The position numbers and the translations under genes are program-made. DNA of 64,000 nt, taken from positions 1-64,000 of the forward strand of contig NZ_VNHS01000012.1 of assembly GCF_008124765.1 (NCBI RefSeq), given 5' to 3'. Origin of the DNA: Paenibacillus methanolicus (GTDB lineage Bacteria > Bacillota > Bacilli > Paenibacillales > Paenibacillaceae). Below the pieces are notes generated by a model. That model was not told where the DNA came from. It made no database searches and worked only from the letters and a program-made list of their open reading frames with translations. Numbering within the stretch: position 1 is the stretch's first letter; each line of letters opens with the position of its first letter. Of the stretch, positions 1-7,640 are shown one piece after another.

Positions 1-90
1 CCCCTGGAAGACGACCAGGTTGATAGGTTCGAGGTGGAAGCGCAGCAATGCGTGCAGCTGACGAATACTAATCGGTCGAGGGCTTATCCT
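1..90 (+). rRNA. rrl: 23S ribosomal RNA, 3' end (partial)
   Basis: The first ~90 bases match the conserved 3' terminus of bacterial 23S rRNA, including the stretch around GACGAATACTAATCGGTCGA that ends in GGCTTATCC. The gene enters from the left window edge, so only the tail is visible. The exact 3' end is set by analogy with Bacillus and may be off by a few bases. Unlike the usual 16S-23S-5S order, no 5S gene follows; the next genes are tRNAs. Confidence 0.93.
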
Positions 91-167
91 AAAAGATTAA
101 ACCAGCTGAAGAAGATGTAAGTTTCGTATCCAGTTTTGAAGGTGCATCTCATAATGCACATAAACGA

Positions 168-196
168 AATCACCCCAACGTGAGTGGTTTTTTTTA
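168..196 (+). terminator. Possible rRNA operon terminator
   Basis: A short weak stem (AATCAC at 168-173 with GTGGTT at 184-189, including a G-U pair) runs into a T-tract at 188-195. Just upstream, GTGCAT/ATGCAC (143-159) forms another small hairpin. This may end rRNA transcription before the tRNA cluster, or the tRNAs may be co-transcribed by read-through. The stem is short. Confidence 0.45.
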
Positions 197-219
197 TTGG
201 GCATGGAGCATCTTAAGAA

Positions 220-294
220 GGCCCGTTGGTCAAGGGGTTAAGACACCTCCCTTTCACGGAGGTAACAGGGGTTCGAATCCCCTACGGGTCACCA
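220..294 (+). tRNA. tRNA-Glu (TTC)
   Basis: A complete cloverleaf is visible: acceptor GGCCCGT pairs with ACGGGTC, the anticodon stem CCTCC/GGAGG encloses loop CTTTCAC (anticodon TTC), and the T-arm has GGTTCGAATCC. The 3' CCA is encoded at 292-294. First tRNA of the cluster that follows the 23S gene. Confidence 0.96.
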
Positions 295-298
295 TTAT

Positions 299-375
299 GG
301 CGGCGTAGCTCAGCTGGCTAGAGCATTCGGTTCATACCCGGAGGGTCGGGGGTTCGAGTCCCTCCGCCGCTACCA
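299..375 (+). tRNA. tRNA-Met (CAT), elongator type
   Basis: Acceptor GGCGGCG pairs with CGCCGCT (terminal G-U). The anticodon loop TTCATAC gives CAT, and CCA is encoded at 373-375. The anticodon stem lacks the three consecutive G-C pairs typical of initiator tRNA and position 1-72 is paired, so I call it elongator Met; an initiator or Ile2 (k2C) role is less likely. Confidence 0.93.
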
Positions 376-483
376 ACGAACATGAAGTGACACGGAGTGG
401 ACCTAATGCGCAGCTTGCTCAAGGAACCTAGGCCTGAGGCTGCATTTGATCGAATCCTGCCGCTCATAACTACCTTTTTCTGC

Positions 484-560
484 GGAGCCGTGGTGTAGAG
501 GCCTAACATGCCTGCCTGTCACGCAGGAGACCGCGGGTTCGAATCCCGTCGGCTCCGCCA
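484..560 (+). tRNA. tRNA-Asp (GTC)
   Basis: Acceptor GGAGCCG pairs with CGGCTCC. The anticodon loop CTGTCAC gives GTC. The T-loop is canonical and CCA is encoded at 558-560. The 108 bases before it (376-483) hold no recognisable gene. Confidence 0.96.
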
Positions 561-571
561 TTTATAAACTT

Positions 572-647
<76 letters not shown>

Positions 648-657
648 CTTCAATTTT

Positions 658-730
658 GAGCCATTAGCTCAGTTGGTAGAGCACCTGACTTTTAATCAGG
701 GTGTCGTAGGTTCGAGTCCTACATGGCTCA
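658..730 (+). tRNA. tRNA-Lys (TTT), CCA not encoded
   Basis: Acceptor GAGCCAT pairs with ATGGCTC. The anticodon loop CTTTTAA gives TTT. After the discriminator A at 730 the sequence continues TGC, so unlike its neighbours this tRNA has no genomic CCA and needs CCA addition by tRNA nucleotidyltransferase. Confidence 0.95.
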
Positions 731-751
731 TGCTTTTAATTACGTGAATAT

Positions 752-828
752 GCGCCCTTAGCTCAGCTGGCTAGAGCGTTTGACTACGAATCAAAAGGCC
801 GGGAGTTCGAATCTCTCAGGGCGCGCCA
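752..828 (+). tRNA. tRNA-Arg (ACG)
   Basis: Acceptor GCGCCCT pairs with AGGGCGC. The anticodon loop CTACGAA gives ACG (wobble A is expected to become inosine). CCA is encoded at 826-828. Last tRNA of the cluster. Confidence 0.96.
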
Positions 829-868
829 TCATGTCAAGCAGCGGATCAAGCATTCGCTTCACATACGC

Positions 869-908
869 AGAAGCCGGTTTCGCCACGCGCGGAGCCGGCT
901 TCTTTTTT
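869..908 (+). terminator. Rho-independent terminator of the tRNA cluster
   Basis: Perfect 9-bp stem AGAAGCCGG (869-877) / CCGGCTTCT (895-903) followed by a T-run. It closes the tRNA transcription unit. Confidence 0.9.
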
Positions 909-1011
909 GGTTCAAGCGAAGTTGCATGATGGTGGGCATCCCTAATTATGGTACAATATAAAGATCATGAGCGCGCATGGCGCAAATCCCGAATCGAAGG
1001 CGAGGCGAACG

Positions 1012-1467
1012 GTGACAATTCGCGAGGAGTCTGCTTTGATCCCGTTAGCGGATTACGGGTATCCGGAACAGGCCAAGCGCTTGCTGGCCATGTGCATCTG
1101 GCCTGACCCAGCTAGCCTAGACCGCGCGTGGGCTCGCTATCGGGAGGACGGTTGCTTGTTGTTCGGCCGGGTCGTCTCGTCTGAACTCGCAGGGCTGATT
1201 GGAATCCGGGAGGAGAACACCGGCGAATATGAGCTTCTCCATCTTGCGGTCAGGCCGAGCGACCGGGGCCACGGGATCGGCAGCGGCATGATCGCCGAGT
1301 GGATGCGGACGCGGCCATCGGCGCAATTGATCGCGGAGACGGATGCCGAGGCCGTCGGATTTTATGCCAAAATCGGGTTTCGCGTGTACAGCTTGGGCGA
1401 GACGTATCCGGGCATCGAACGTTTTCGCTGCGTGCTGCGTAAACGCGAGCCATGTTGCGAAGGATAA
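1012..1467 (+). CDS. GNAT family N-acetyltransferase
   Basis: Predicted acetyl-CoA-dependent N-acetyltransferase of unknown substrate. The family's motif A (R/Q-x-x-G-x-G/A) is visible as RGHGIG in VRPSDRGHGIGSGMI, followed by a helix and the late motif AVGFYAKIGFRVY. The frame is open from an ATG at 967. A good -10 hexamer TACAAT at 952-957 would start transcription only a few bases before that ATG, making it nearly leaderless. An in-frame GTG at 1012 has GAGG six bases upstream, so I place the start there (151 aa); the alternative is 967 (166 aa). The gene is monocistronic, between the tRNA terminator and the CorC-like gene. The substrate cannot be inferred. Confidence 0.82.
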   Translation: MTIREESALIPLADYGYPEQAKRLLAMCIWPDPASLDRAWARYREDGCLLFGRVVSSELAGLIGIREENTGEYELLHLAVRPSDRGHGIGSGMIAEWMRTRPSAQLIAETDAEAVGFYAKIGFRVYSLGETYPGIERFRCVLRKREPCCEG

Positions 1468-1600
1468 ACAAAGCAGCGTTGACGATGGAAATCAACCGGC
1501 TGCCCATTAAGATCATGCAACTTTTCCGATTTGCTGCGTATAAACAAAGATAGCTGTTTGTAGCAAGCTGTTTGTAAAATATCTTGGGAGGTCCATTGTT

Positions 1601-2926
1601 TTGTCCATAGAAATTGTTGTCCTGATTTTGCTTATTGTGCTTAATGCCTTTTTTGCCGCTTCAGAAATCGCACTCATTTCGCTGAACGACAACAAGATCA
1701 AAGCCATGGCCGAGAACGGTCATAAGAAAGCCAAGCTGCTCGTCCAGTTGCTGAGCGAACCAAGCCGTTTCTTGGCGACCATTCAAATCGGGATTACGCT
1801 AGCGGGGTTCCTGGCCTCCGCGTTCGCGGGCGAATCGTTCGCCGGCGGATTGGCCCAAGTGCTGTTGGATGCGGGCGTACCGCTTTCGATCGAAATGCTG
1901 GAGACCATCTCGCTCATTATCATTACGCTTATTCTGTCCTACTTCACGCTCGTTTTCGGCGAGCTGGTACCGAAGCGACTGGCGATGACGAAGGCGGAAG
2001 GCATCGCGATGTTCGCGGTTACGCCGCTGACGATTATTTCGAAAGTGACGTCGCCTTTCGTTAAATTGCTGACGTTATCGACCAACGTGCTCGTTCGGCT
2101 GTTAGGCGTCGATCCGAATGCGAATACGGAGCAGGTCACCGAAGAAGAAATCCGCATGATGTTGGACGTGGGCAACGAGAACGGCGCGATTCAGGAAACC
2201 GAGAAGCGCATGATTCACAATATATTCGAGTTCGATAACAAGAACGTGCTGGATATCATCACGCACCGGACGAACGTCGTCAGCATTCCGGTGACGATCA
2301 CTCTGATGGAATTGATTCAGGTTGCGCATTTGGAGAAATACACGCGTTTCCCGGTATATGAAGGGGATCACGATAATATCGTCGGTATTCTTCACACGAA
2401 GGACCTTATCCCGTACATCAACGTAGGCTGCGCGGAGCAATTCGAGTTGAGCAAGCTGCTGCGCAAGCCGTACTTCATACCGGCATCCAAGCCGATCGAC
2501 GACGTATTCCACGATTTGCAATCGAAGAAGGTCCACATGGCGGTCGCGATCGATGAGTACGGCGGCATGGCCGGCATTATTACGATCGAAGATCTAATCG
2601 AAGAAATCGTCGGCAATATTTTCGACGAGCATGACGACGACGAGAAAGAAATCGAACAGCTGGATGCGGACACCTACCTCATTAACGGTCTCATCTCCCT
2701 GCGCGAAGTGAACGAGCTGCTCGACATTCAATTGCCGCTAGATGAATACGACACGCTGGGCGGATTCCTGATCGGCGAGCTGGGCACGATTCCGCGCAAA
2801 GGCGAACAACCTACGGTGGAGCTCGAAGGCGTGCTGTTCCGAGTAGAAGAAGTCATACGCAAACGCATTGGCAAGGTCAAAGCGACGAAGCTGCCGAATG
2901 GTGCTATCGCGGAGGCCGCTGAATAA
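1601..2926 (+). CDS. CorC/HlyC family membrane protein (CNNM-CBS-CorC)
   Basis: Integral membrane protein of the hemolysin C/CorC (CNNM) family, members of which are linked to Mg2+/Co2+ efflux or homeostasis. Order: DUF21/CNNM transmembrane domain (about residues 1-190, with the signature FFAASEIALISL near the N-terminus and GELVPKR), a CBS pair (about 200-335, including TRFPVYEGDHDNIVGI and AIDEYGGMAGIITIEDLIEEIVG), then a CorC_HlyC transporter-associated domain (about 345-430). At 441 aa it has family length. The start is TTG at 1601, eight bases after GGGAGGT, so a rare start codon with a strong ribosome binding site. Single-gene unit ended by the terminator at 2947. The transported ion is inferred from the family only. 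Confidence 0.93.
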   Translation: MSIEIVVLILLIVLNAFFAASEIALISLNDNKIKAMAENGHKKAKLLVQLLSEPSRFLATIQIGITLAGFLASAFAGESFAGGLAQVLLDAGVPLSIEMLETISLIIITLILSYFTLVFGELVPKRLAMTKAEGIAMFAVTPLTIISKVTSPFVKLLTLSTNVLVRLLGVDPNANTEQVTEEEIRMMLDVGNENGAIQETEKRMIHNIFEFDNKNVLDIITHRTNVVSIPVTITLMELIQVAHLEKYTRFPVYEGDHDNIVGILHTKDLIPYINVGCAEQFELSKLLRKPYFIPASKPIDDVFHDLQSKKVHMAVAIDEYGGMAGIITIEDLIEEIVGNIFDEHDDDEKEIEQLDADTYLINGLISLREVNELLDIQLPLDEYDTLGGFLIGELGTIPRKGEQPTVELEGVLFRVEEVIRKRIGKVKATKLPNGAIAEAAE

Positions 2927-2946
2927 CGTAAGGATATGGAGAGGTG

Positions 2947-2978
2947 CCGCAAGCCTGAGATCAGGCTTGCGGTTTTTT
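2947..2978 (+). terminator. Rho-independent terminator
   Basis: Perfect 12-bp stem CCGCAAGCCTGA (2947-2958) / TCAGGCTTGCGG (2961-2972) with a two-base loop and six Ts. Ends the CorC-like gene. The following 2979-3190 holds no gene that I can support. Confidence 0.93.
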
Positions 2979-3193
2979 GCGTGAATGAACACATTGGAGG
3001 GGATGGACCTTAAGGACAGGTCTCGCTGGTGCAGTACCCGTCTGCGGTGTGCGCTCGTTTCCGTTGTGAGCCGCGTCAGAGAATGTAGAGATCAGGTCCA
3101 ACAAGGGTGAATCGGCCGGCTAGTAAATAGACGTTAAGCAGACGGTTTACTTGCAGCAAGAAACGCCCCTGTATTTCCCAACCCACTTCGGTG

Positions 3194-3236
3194 TTGACAA
3201 CAATCAGTATGACTATCATAATACCCATAGGGGTAT
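3194..3236 (+). promoter_or_regulatory. SigA promoter with CstR/CsoR-type operator (site 1)
   Basis: TTGACA (3194-3199), a 17-base spacer and CATAAT (3217-3222) form a strong vegetative promoter. The interrupted palindrome ATACCCATAGGGGTAT (3221-3236) overlaps the -10 and start region. CsoR-family repressors (CsoR for Cu(I), CstR for persulfides) bind G/C-tract palindromes of this kind, and a CstR-type gene lies 4 kb downstream. Near-identical elements occur at 4546 and 7105. Repression when reactive sulfur is low is the inferred logic. Confidence 0.85.
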
Positions 3237-3290
3237 ATGTATAAAACGGTTGGGCTCCTGGACTGATTGGCTTTGGAAGGAGTTTGATGC

Positions 3291-4085
3291 ATGCATGCGG
3301 ATGTGAGCTGGTTATTGGTGTTGTTTACGATTGGTTGGGCCGGTGCTTTCCTGTCCGGGTTAGTGGGCATCGGAGGTTCGATCGTGAATTTTCCGCTGTT
3401 GCTGTATGTTCCGCCGGCGCTGGGGTTCGTGGCATTTTCCGCGCATGAGGTGTCCGCGATCGGGGCGGTGCAAGTATTATTCGCCACCTTATCGGGTACG
3501 TTAGCTTACTGGAAGAGTAGTAGGCTAATCCACGTCCGATTGGTGCAATACATGGGGATACCGATCGCCGTGGGCGGTTTGGCGGGCAGCTATAGTTCTT
3601 CGTTCGTACCCGAATCGGGAATCCGCGTGGCATATGCGCTGCTGGCGCTCGCAGCCGCCATGATGATGTTGCTGCCGAAACGTAAGATAGAGGACGCAGA
3701 TGCGTCGCAGCCGGAGTTCCACACAGGGCTCGCGGCAGGCAGCGCGGCGGTCGTCGGCGTGATGTCCGGTATCGTCGGCGCAGGAGGAGCTTTCATTACG
3801 CTGCCGATCATGCTCGTCCTGCTTCGGATCCCGACCCGGATGGCGATCGCGTCCTCGCTTGCGATTACGTTCCTCTCTTCGATCGGCTCCACGATCGGCA
3901 AGGCGCTGGGCGGCCATATGCTGCTTATTCCATCGATGGTCATGGTAGCGGCGAGCTTGGCGGGATCGCCGATGGGCGCGAGGCTCGGAAGGCGTCTGAG
4001 AGCCGTGTGGCTGCAAAGGTTGTTGGCCGCGCTCATTGCGTTAACGGCATTGAAAATATGGCTCGATATCATTTTACAGCGTTAA
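3291..4085 (+). CDS. tauE: TauE/SafE family sulfite/sulfur anion exporter
   Basis: Polytopic membrane protein (264 aa, about eight hydrophobic segments) with the twin glycine-rich half-repeats of the family (LSGLVGIGGSIVNFPLLL near the N-terminus; MSGIVGAGGAFITLPI around residue 160). Family members move sulfite, sulfoacetate or related anions. In Staphylococcus aureus a tauE gene lies in the CstR-controlled sulfide-detoxification locus, and the same linkage here supports export of a product such as sulfite or thiosulfate. The start ATG follows GGAAGGAG by eight bases. First gene behind operator 1, with the rhodanese gene 13 bp downstream. Confidence 0.9.
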   Translation: MHADVSWLLVLFTIGWAGAFLSGLVGIGGSIVNFPLLLYVPPALGFVAFSAHEVSAIGAVQVLFATLSGTLAYWKSSRLIHVRLVQYMGIPIAVGGLAGSYSSSFVPESGIRVAYALLALAAAMMMLLPKRKIEDADASQPEFHTGLAAGSAAVVGVMSGIVGAGGAFITLPIMLVLLRIPTRMAIASSLAITFLSSIGSTIGKALGGHMLLIPSMVMVAASLAGSPMGARLGRRLRAVWLQRLLAALIALTALKIWLDIILQR

Positions 4086-4098
4086 GGAGTGGGCACGA

Positions 4099-4434
4099 AT
4101 GGCAGGGAAATTTGCGAAATCCATGACAACGGAAGAAGCGAAAGCACGGTTGGGCCAGGGAGGAGAACATCTCCAAATCGTCGACGTTCGCGAGATTGCG
4201 GAATGGGAAGACGGTCATATCGAAGGTTCAATCTCCATCCCGTTGGGCGAACTGAGCCGGCGGCATGCCGAATTGGACGGCGGCCGGGAGACGCTGGTCG
4301 TATGCCGCAGCGGCAATCGGAGCGGACTGGCGTGCGAGCTGTTGGAGTCGCTCGGATACGATGTGATCAACTTGACCGGCGGGCTGCTCCAATGGCGGGG
4401 CAACTTGGTGGCGAGCACGAACCGGAAATCGTAA
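4099..4434 (+). CDS. Single-domain rhodanese sulfurtransferase
   Basis: A 111-aa cytoplasmic rhodanese domain that would carry sulfane sulfur on Cys69 in the loop CRSGNRS. The typical DVRE early motif (IVDVREIAEWEDGHIEGS) and a closing GGLLQW are present. AAGGAG lies before ATG 4099. It is probably co-transcribed with the upstream exporter from operator/promoter 1 and could receive or pass on persulfide sulfur in the detoxification chain. Length is normal for a single-domain rhodanese. Confidence 0.92.
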   Translation: MAGKFAKSMTTEEAKARLGQGGEHLQIVDVREIAEWEDGHIEGSISIPLGELSRRHAELDGGRETLVVCRSGNRSGLACELLESLGYDVINLTGGLLQWRGNLVASTNRKS

Positions 4435-4541
4435 CTGAGCGGAATGACGAGAAGGGATGGGAAAGGTGAATTGGTTTGTGTGAACAGCCAAGGCTGGACA
4501 TACAGCATTTCACCTGAAGAAGACCAAATTTTTTTATCTAT

Positions 4542-4561
4542 TACAATACCTATAGGGGTAT
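4542..4561 (+). promoter_or_regulatory. CstR/CsoR-type operator (site 2) with -10 element
   Basis: ATACCTATAGGGGTAT (4546-4561) repeats operator 1 with one change and again overlaps a -10-like TACAAT (4542-4547). A convincing -35 is not visible at 16-18 bases. It sits 31 bp before the TusA-rhodanese gene and gives the 4593-7074 block its own regulated promoter. Confidence 0.8.
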
Positions 4562-4592
4562 ATGTAACTGATTCAGAAAGGGAGAACGGGAA

Positions 4593-5177
4593 ATGTCCGG
4601 AACATCATCGATACCGACGGACTTCATTTTGGACTGCAAAGGGCTTGCCTGTCCGATGCCGATCGTGCGCACGAAGAAGGCGATGGATCAGCTTCAGGCC
4701 GGTCAAGTGATCGAAGTGCAGGCGACGGACAAAGGATCGCTGGCCGATCTGCAAGGCTGGGCCGGCTCCATGGGCCATCACTATCTGGGGACGGTGGCGG
4801 ATGGCGAGAACCTGCGGCATTTTATCCGGAAGGCGAGTTCGGATGACGCGCTCGGCGGGGAGCCCTTCGCGCGGACGGCGACGAACGAGGAACTGCAGGC
4901 GAAGCTGGCCAGCGGGGAGACGCTGACGCTGCTGGACGTCCGGGAACCCGCGGAGCACGCGTTCGGCCGGATACCCGACGCGGTATCGATTCCGCTGGGC
5001 GAGCTGGAGAAGCGCGCGAACGAACTGCCGAAGGATGCGCCAATCTACGTCATTTGCCGCACGGGGACGCGCAGCGATTTGGCTTGCAGGCAGCTTGAAG
5101 GACTTGGTTTTGTCATCATCTACAACACGATTCCGGGGATGTCCGCTTGGGGCGGTCCCCTCGAACGGAAGGCATAG
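4593..5177 (+). CDS. TusA-rhodanese fusion sulfurtransferase
   Basis: Two-domain sulfur carrier (194 aa). An N-terminal TusA domain (about residues 10-80) carries the family Cys-Pro-x-Pro as C20-P-M-P, and a C-terminal rhodanese domain (about 92-192) has Cys155 in CRTGTRS. Both active cysteines are intact, so sulfur could pass between domains within one chain. S. aureus CstA from the analogous operon is also a multidomain sulfurtransferase with related modules, but the domain set differs, so I do not assign that name. The start has GGGAGAACGG upstream. First gene of the unit behind operator 2. Confidence 0.9.
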   Translation: MSGTSSIPTDFILDCKGLACPMPIVRTKKAMDQLQAGQVIEVQATDKGSLADLQGWAGSMGHHYLGTVADGENLRHFIRKASSDDALGGEPFARTATNEELQAKLASGETLTLLDVREPAEHAFGRIPDAVSIPLGELEKRANELPKDAPIYVICRTGTRSDLACRQLEGLGFVIIYNTIPGMSAWGGPLERKA

Positions 5178-5192
5178 GAGGAGGACGAGAGA

Positions 5193-6341
5193 ATGACAAC
5201 GTCAGCGAGCATAAGCAGCATGAAAGCAGAGGAGGCGGCTAATCTCATCATCGGCGGGGAGCGGTTGTTTATCCTGGATGTGCGCAACGAAGCCGATTAT
5301 GCGGATTGGAAAATCGAAGGTAAGCGGGTTGAAGCGGTCAATATTCCTTATTTCGAGCTGCTGGATGGGGTGGATGAGGCGCTTGCGGCACTGCCGGCGG
5401 ATCGGGAGGTGCTCGTCGTCTGCGCCAAGGAAGGCTCGTCGGTATTCGTGGCTCGGCAGCTGGCCGAGGCGGGCGTAAGCGGCGTGCGCTATCTGGAAGG
5501 CGGGATGAAGGCGTGGAGCGAGTACGTGCGCCCGGTGAAGATCGGCGATCTTCGCGGCGGAGGCGAGCTCTATCAGTTCGTGCGGATGGGCAAAGGCTGC
5601 CTCTCCTATATGATCTTCGCAAGCGGCGAAGCCGCGGTGATCGACGCGCCGCGCATGACGGAGACGTTTCTGCGGGTGGCGGAGGAACGCGGCGCGCGCA
5701 TTCGGCATACGCTCGACACGCATTTGCACGCGGACCATATCAGCGGCGGACGGCAGCTTGCGCTGCAGTCGGGCGGGACGTATTGGCTGCCGCCGAAGGA
5801 TGCGCAAGAGGTGATGTTCGACTATGCCGAGCTGGCGGATGGCGCGCGCATTGCCGTTGGCGGCGCGACGATCGAGATTCATGCGCTGCATTCGCCGGGT
5901 CATACGATCGGCAGTACGTCGTTCCTCGTGGATGGGACGTACCTGTTGACGGGCGATATTTTGTTCGTCGCGTCAATCGGACGCCCGGACCTCGCGGGTC
6001 TTGCGGAAGACTGGGCAGGCGATCTGCACGAGACGCTGTATGAACGGTATCGGGCGCTGCCGGAGGAACTGATCGTGCTGCCGGCGCATTTCGGCTCCTG
6101 GCAGGAGCTTGGGGAGCGCGGCGCCGTGGCGGCGCGGTTGGGCGATCTGTTCGCGGGAAATCCCGGCCTGAACATGGCGGACGAGACGGCATTTCGCCGG
6201 ATGGTGACGGAACAGTTGCCGCGGCATCCGAATGCCTATGAAGCGATCCGCCAAACGAACATGGGGCGCCTAACGCCCGCGATCGAAGAACAACGCGAGA
6301 TGGAGAGCGGACCGAGCCGCTGCGCCATTCACGATAACTAA
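5193..6341 (+). CDS. cstB: Rhodanese-MBL persulfide dioxygenase (CstB/ETHE1-like)
   Basis: A 382-aa fusion that would oxidise low-molecular-weight persulfides and relay sulfur. The N-terminal rhodanese domain (about 8-115) has Cys77 in VVCAKEGSS. The C-terminal metallo-beta-lactamase fold domain has the metal motif H177-x-H179-x-D181-H182 (THLHADHISGG), then SPGHT and TGDILF typical of the ETHE1/CstB glyoxalase-II-like branch, which uses one Fe(II) to convert a persulfide to sulfite or thiosulfate. In S. aureus CstB the MBL domain comes first and rhodanese last; here the order is reversed. The symbol is therefore by function and context. Starts 15 bp after the TusA-rhodanese gene, with GGAGGA upstream. 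Confidence 0.87.
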   Translation: MTTSASISSMKAEEAANLIIGGERLFILDVRNEADYADWKIEGKRVEAVNIPYFELLDGVDEALAALPADREVLVVCAKEGSSVFVARQLAEAGVSGVRYLEGGMKAWSEYVRPVKIGDLRGGGELYQFVRMGKGCLSYMIFASGEAAVIDAPRMTETFLRVAEERGARIRHTLDTHLHADHISGGRQLALQSGGTYWLPPKDAQEVMFDYAELADGARIAVGGATIEIHALHSPGHTIGSTSFLVDGTYLLTGDILFVASIGRPDLAGLAEDWAGDLHETLYERYRALPEELIVLPAHFGSWQELGERGAVAARLGDLFAGNPGLNMADETAFRRMVTEQLPRHPNAYEAIRQTNMGRLTPAIEEQREMESGPSRCAIHDN

Positions 6342-6354
6342 GGAGGACGAGGCT

Positions 6355-6582
6355 ATGGAAATCAGCATGGTGGTCGATACGAAAGGGTTGGCATGTCCGA
6401 TGCCGATCGTTAAGGCGAAGAAAGCGATGAGCGGCTTAAACGCGGGCCAAATCATGCAGGTGCTGTCGACGGACAAAGGCGCGGTGAACGATTTTACCGC
6501 TTGGGTGAAGCAGACCGGACACGAGCTGGTGCGTCATGAAGAGGACGGCGGCGTCTACGCGTTCTACGTGCGGAAGGTCTAA
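6355..6582 (+). CDS. tusA: TusA family sulfur carrier
   Basis: Small (75 aa) sulfur carrier with the hallmark C14-P-M-P near the N-terminus (TKGLACPMPIVKAKKAM). It lies 13 bp after the persulfide dioxygenase with AAGGAGG before the ATG, so it belongs to the same operon. A second TusA domain occurs in the upstream fusion. TusA proteins accept sulfur from rhodaneses or DsrE-type proteins, both encoded next door. A tRNA-thiolation role is less likely in this context. Confidence 0.93.
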   Translation: MEISMVVDTKGLACPMPIVKAKKAMSGLNAGQIMQVLSTDKGAVNDFTAWVKQTGHELVRHEEDGGVYAFYVRKV

Positions 6583-6594
6583 AGGGGGATCGGA

Positions 6595-7074
6595 ATGGAA
6601 GCAAACAAGAAAACGACGATCGTCCTGTTCAGCGGCGATTACGACAAGGCGATGGCGGCGTTCATCATTGCCAACGGGGCGGCGGCCTACGATCACGACG
6701 TAACGATATTCTTCACGTTCTGGGGGCTGAACACGCTGCGCAAGGACGGTTCGGCGCCGACGAATAAAGGCATGCTGGAGCGGATGTTCGGCTGGATGAT
6801 GCCGCGCGGCGCGAACAAGCTGGGCCTCTCCAAAATGCACATGGCCGGCATGGGGCCGAAAATGATCAAGCACGTCATCCGGAAACATAACGCGCTCACG
6901 CTGCCGCAGCTGATCGAGCTGGCCCAAGAGCAGGGCGTCAAGCTGGTCGCCTGCACGATGACGATGGATTTGCTCGGCCTGCGGCGGGAAGAGCTGATCG
7001 AGGATCTCGAGCTCGGCGGCGTCGCGACGTATCTCGGCGAGGCGTCGGACGGCAACGTGAATCTGTTTATTTAA
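6595..7074 (+). CDS. DsrE/DsrF/DrsH-like family protein
   Basis: A 159-aa DsrE-fold protein with N-terminal VLFSGDYDKAMAAFIIANGAA and conserved Cys120 in VACTMTMDLLG. The family carries persulfide sulfur and often partners with TusA. It starts 12 bp after tusA behind AAAGGGGG and is the last gene before operator 3. The three sulfur-trafficking genes in a row (rhodanese-dioxygenase, TusA, DsrE) suggest a relay, which is inference. Confidence 0.9.
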   Translation: MEANKKTTIVLFSGDYDKAMAAFIIANGAAAYDHDVTIFFTFWGLNTLRKDGSAPTNKGMLERMFGWMMPRGANKLGLSKMHMAGMGPKMIKHVIRKHNALTLPQLIELAQEQGVKLVACTMTMDLLGLRREELIEDLELGGVATYLGEASDGNVNLFI

Positions 7075-7104
7075 GGTGTACGACCCTTCGTTTTGCCTTA
7101 TACT

Positions 7105-7120
7105 ATACCCATACGCGTAT
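7105..7120 (+). promoter_or_regulatory. CstR/CsoR-type operator (site 3)
   Basis: ATACCCATACGCGTAT is a diverged copy of operators 1 and 2 (centre changed from TAGGGG to TACGCG). A -10-like TATACT (7099-7104) abuts it. It precedes the repressor gene by 31 bp, as expected for autoregulation. The weaker match may give a different affinity. Confidence 0.7.
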
Positions 7121-7151
7121 ATGTGATACACCTGGAAGGGGGAAGAGCAGG

Positions 7152-7418
7152 ATGGAATACCAATACACCGACGAGATGAAGACGAGGCTTCGCCGCATCG
7201 AAGGCCAAATCCGGGGCGTGCTGCGCCTGATGGATGAAGGCCAGTCCTGCAAGGACGTCGTCAGCCAGCTGTCGGCGGTGCGCAATGCGTCGGATAAGGC
7301 GATCGCCCAGATCGTCGCGGAAAACTTGCAGCACTGCATCCTGGAGGAGCAGGCGGCGGGCGGCGATACCGGCAAGCAGGTGAAGCAGGCGATCGAACTG
7401 TTGGTGAAGAGCAGATAG
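7152..7418 (+). CDS. cstR: CstR-like persulfide-sensing transcriptional repressor (CsoR family)
   Basis: An 88-aa all-helical CsoR/DUF156 family repressor. It has Cys33 and Cys62, with Asn58 at the place where copper-sensing CsoR has its metal-ligand His (CsoR pattern His-x3-Cys; here N-L-Q-H-C). The 29-residue spacing between the cysteines and the loss of the His match CstR, which reacts with persulfides, rather than CsoR. Together with three G-tract palindromes and a full sulfur-handling locus this makes CstR the best call; a copper sensor is less likely. Start ATG has GGAAGGGGGAAG upstream. Confidence 0.88.
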   Translation: MEYQYTDEMKTRLRRIEGQIRGVLRLMDEGQSCKDVVSQLSAVRNASDKAIAQIVAENLQHCILEEQAAGGDTGKQVKQAIELLVKSR

Positions 7419-7640
7419 TGGGCGAGGACGGCTGGAAGGACGGCGGCGGTCGGTAGGCGCGACTGCCGGGGCGGCATAGGTGTATCGGGTTGAGACTGGC
7501 CGAGCGGTGAACCGGTTGGCGATTAACAACGCAGCCATTCGCTGCCGGATACGGTTGAGCTACACCGCCATCGTACCCGGCGCGCCGTCTCGATGCTCCG
7601 CATGCCGGTTTCTTTTTATGTTACGGAGGTAGGAAGTACG

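Noticed and set aside
376..483. 5S rRNA between tRNA-Met and tRNA-Asp
   Set aside because: The length is close to a 5S gene, but none of the conserved 5S elements is present.
7152..7418. Copper sensor CsoR
   Set aside because: The metal-ligand His is Asn and no copper ATPase or chaperone gene is linked; the sulfur genes fit CstR.
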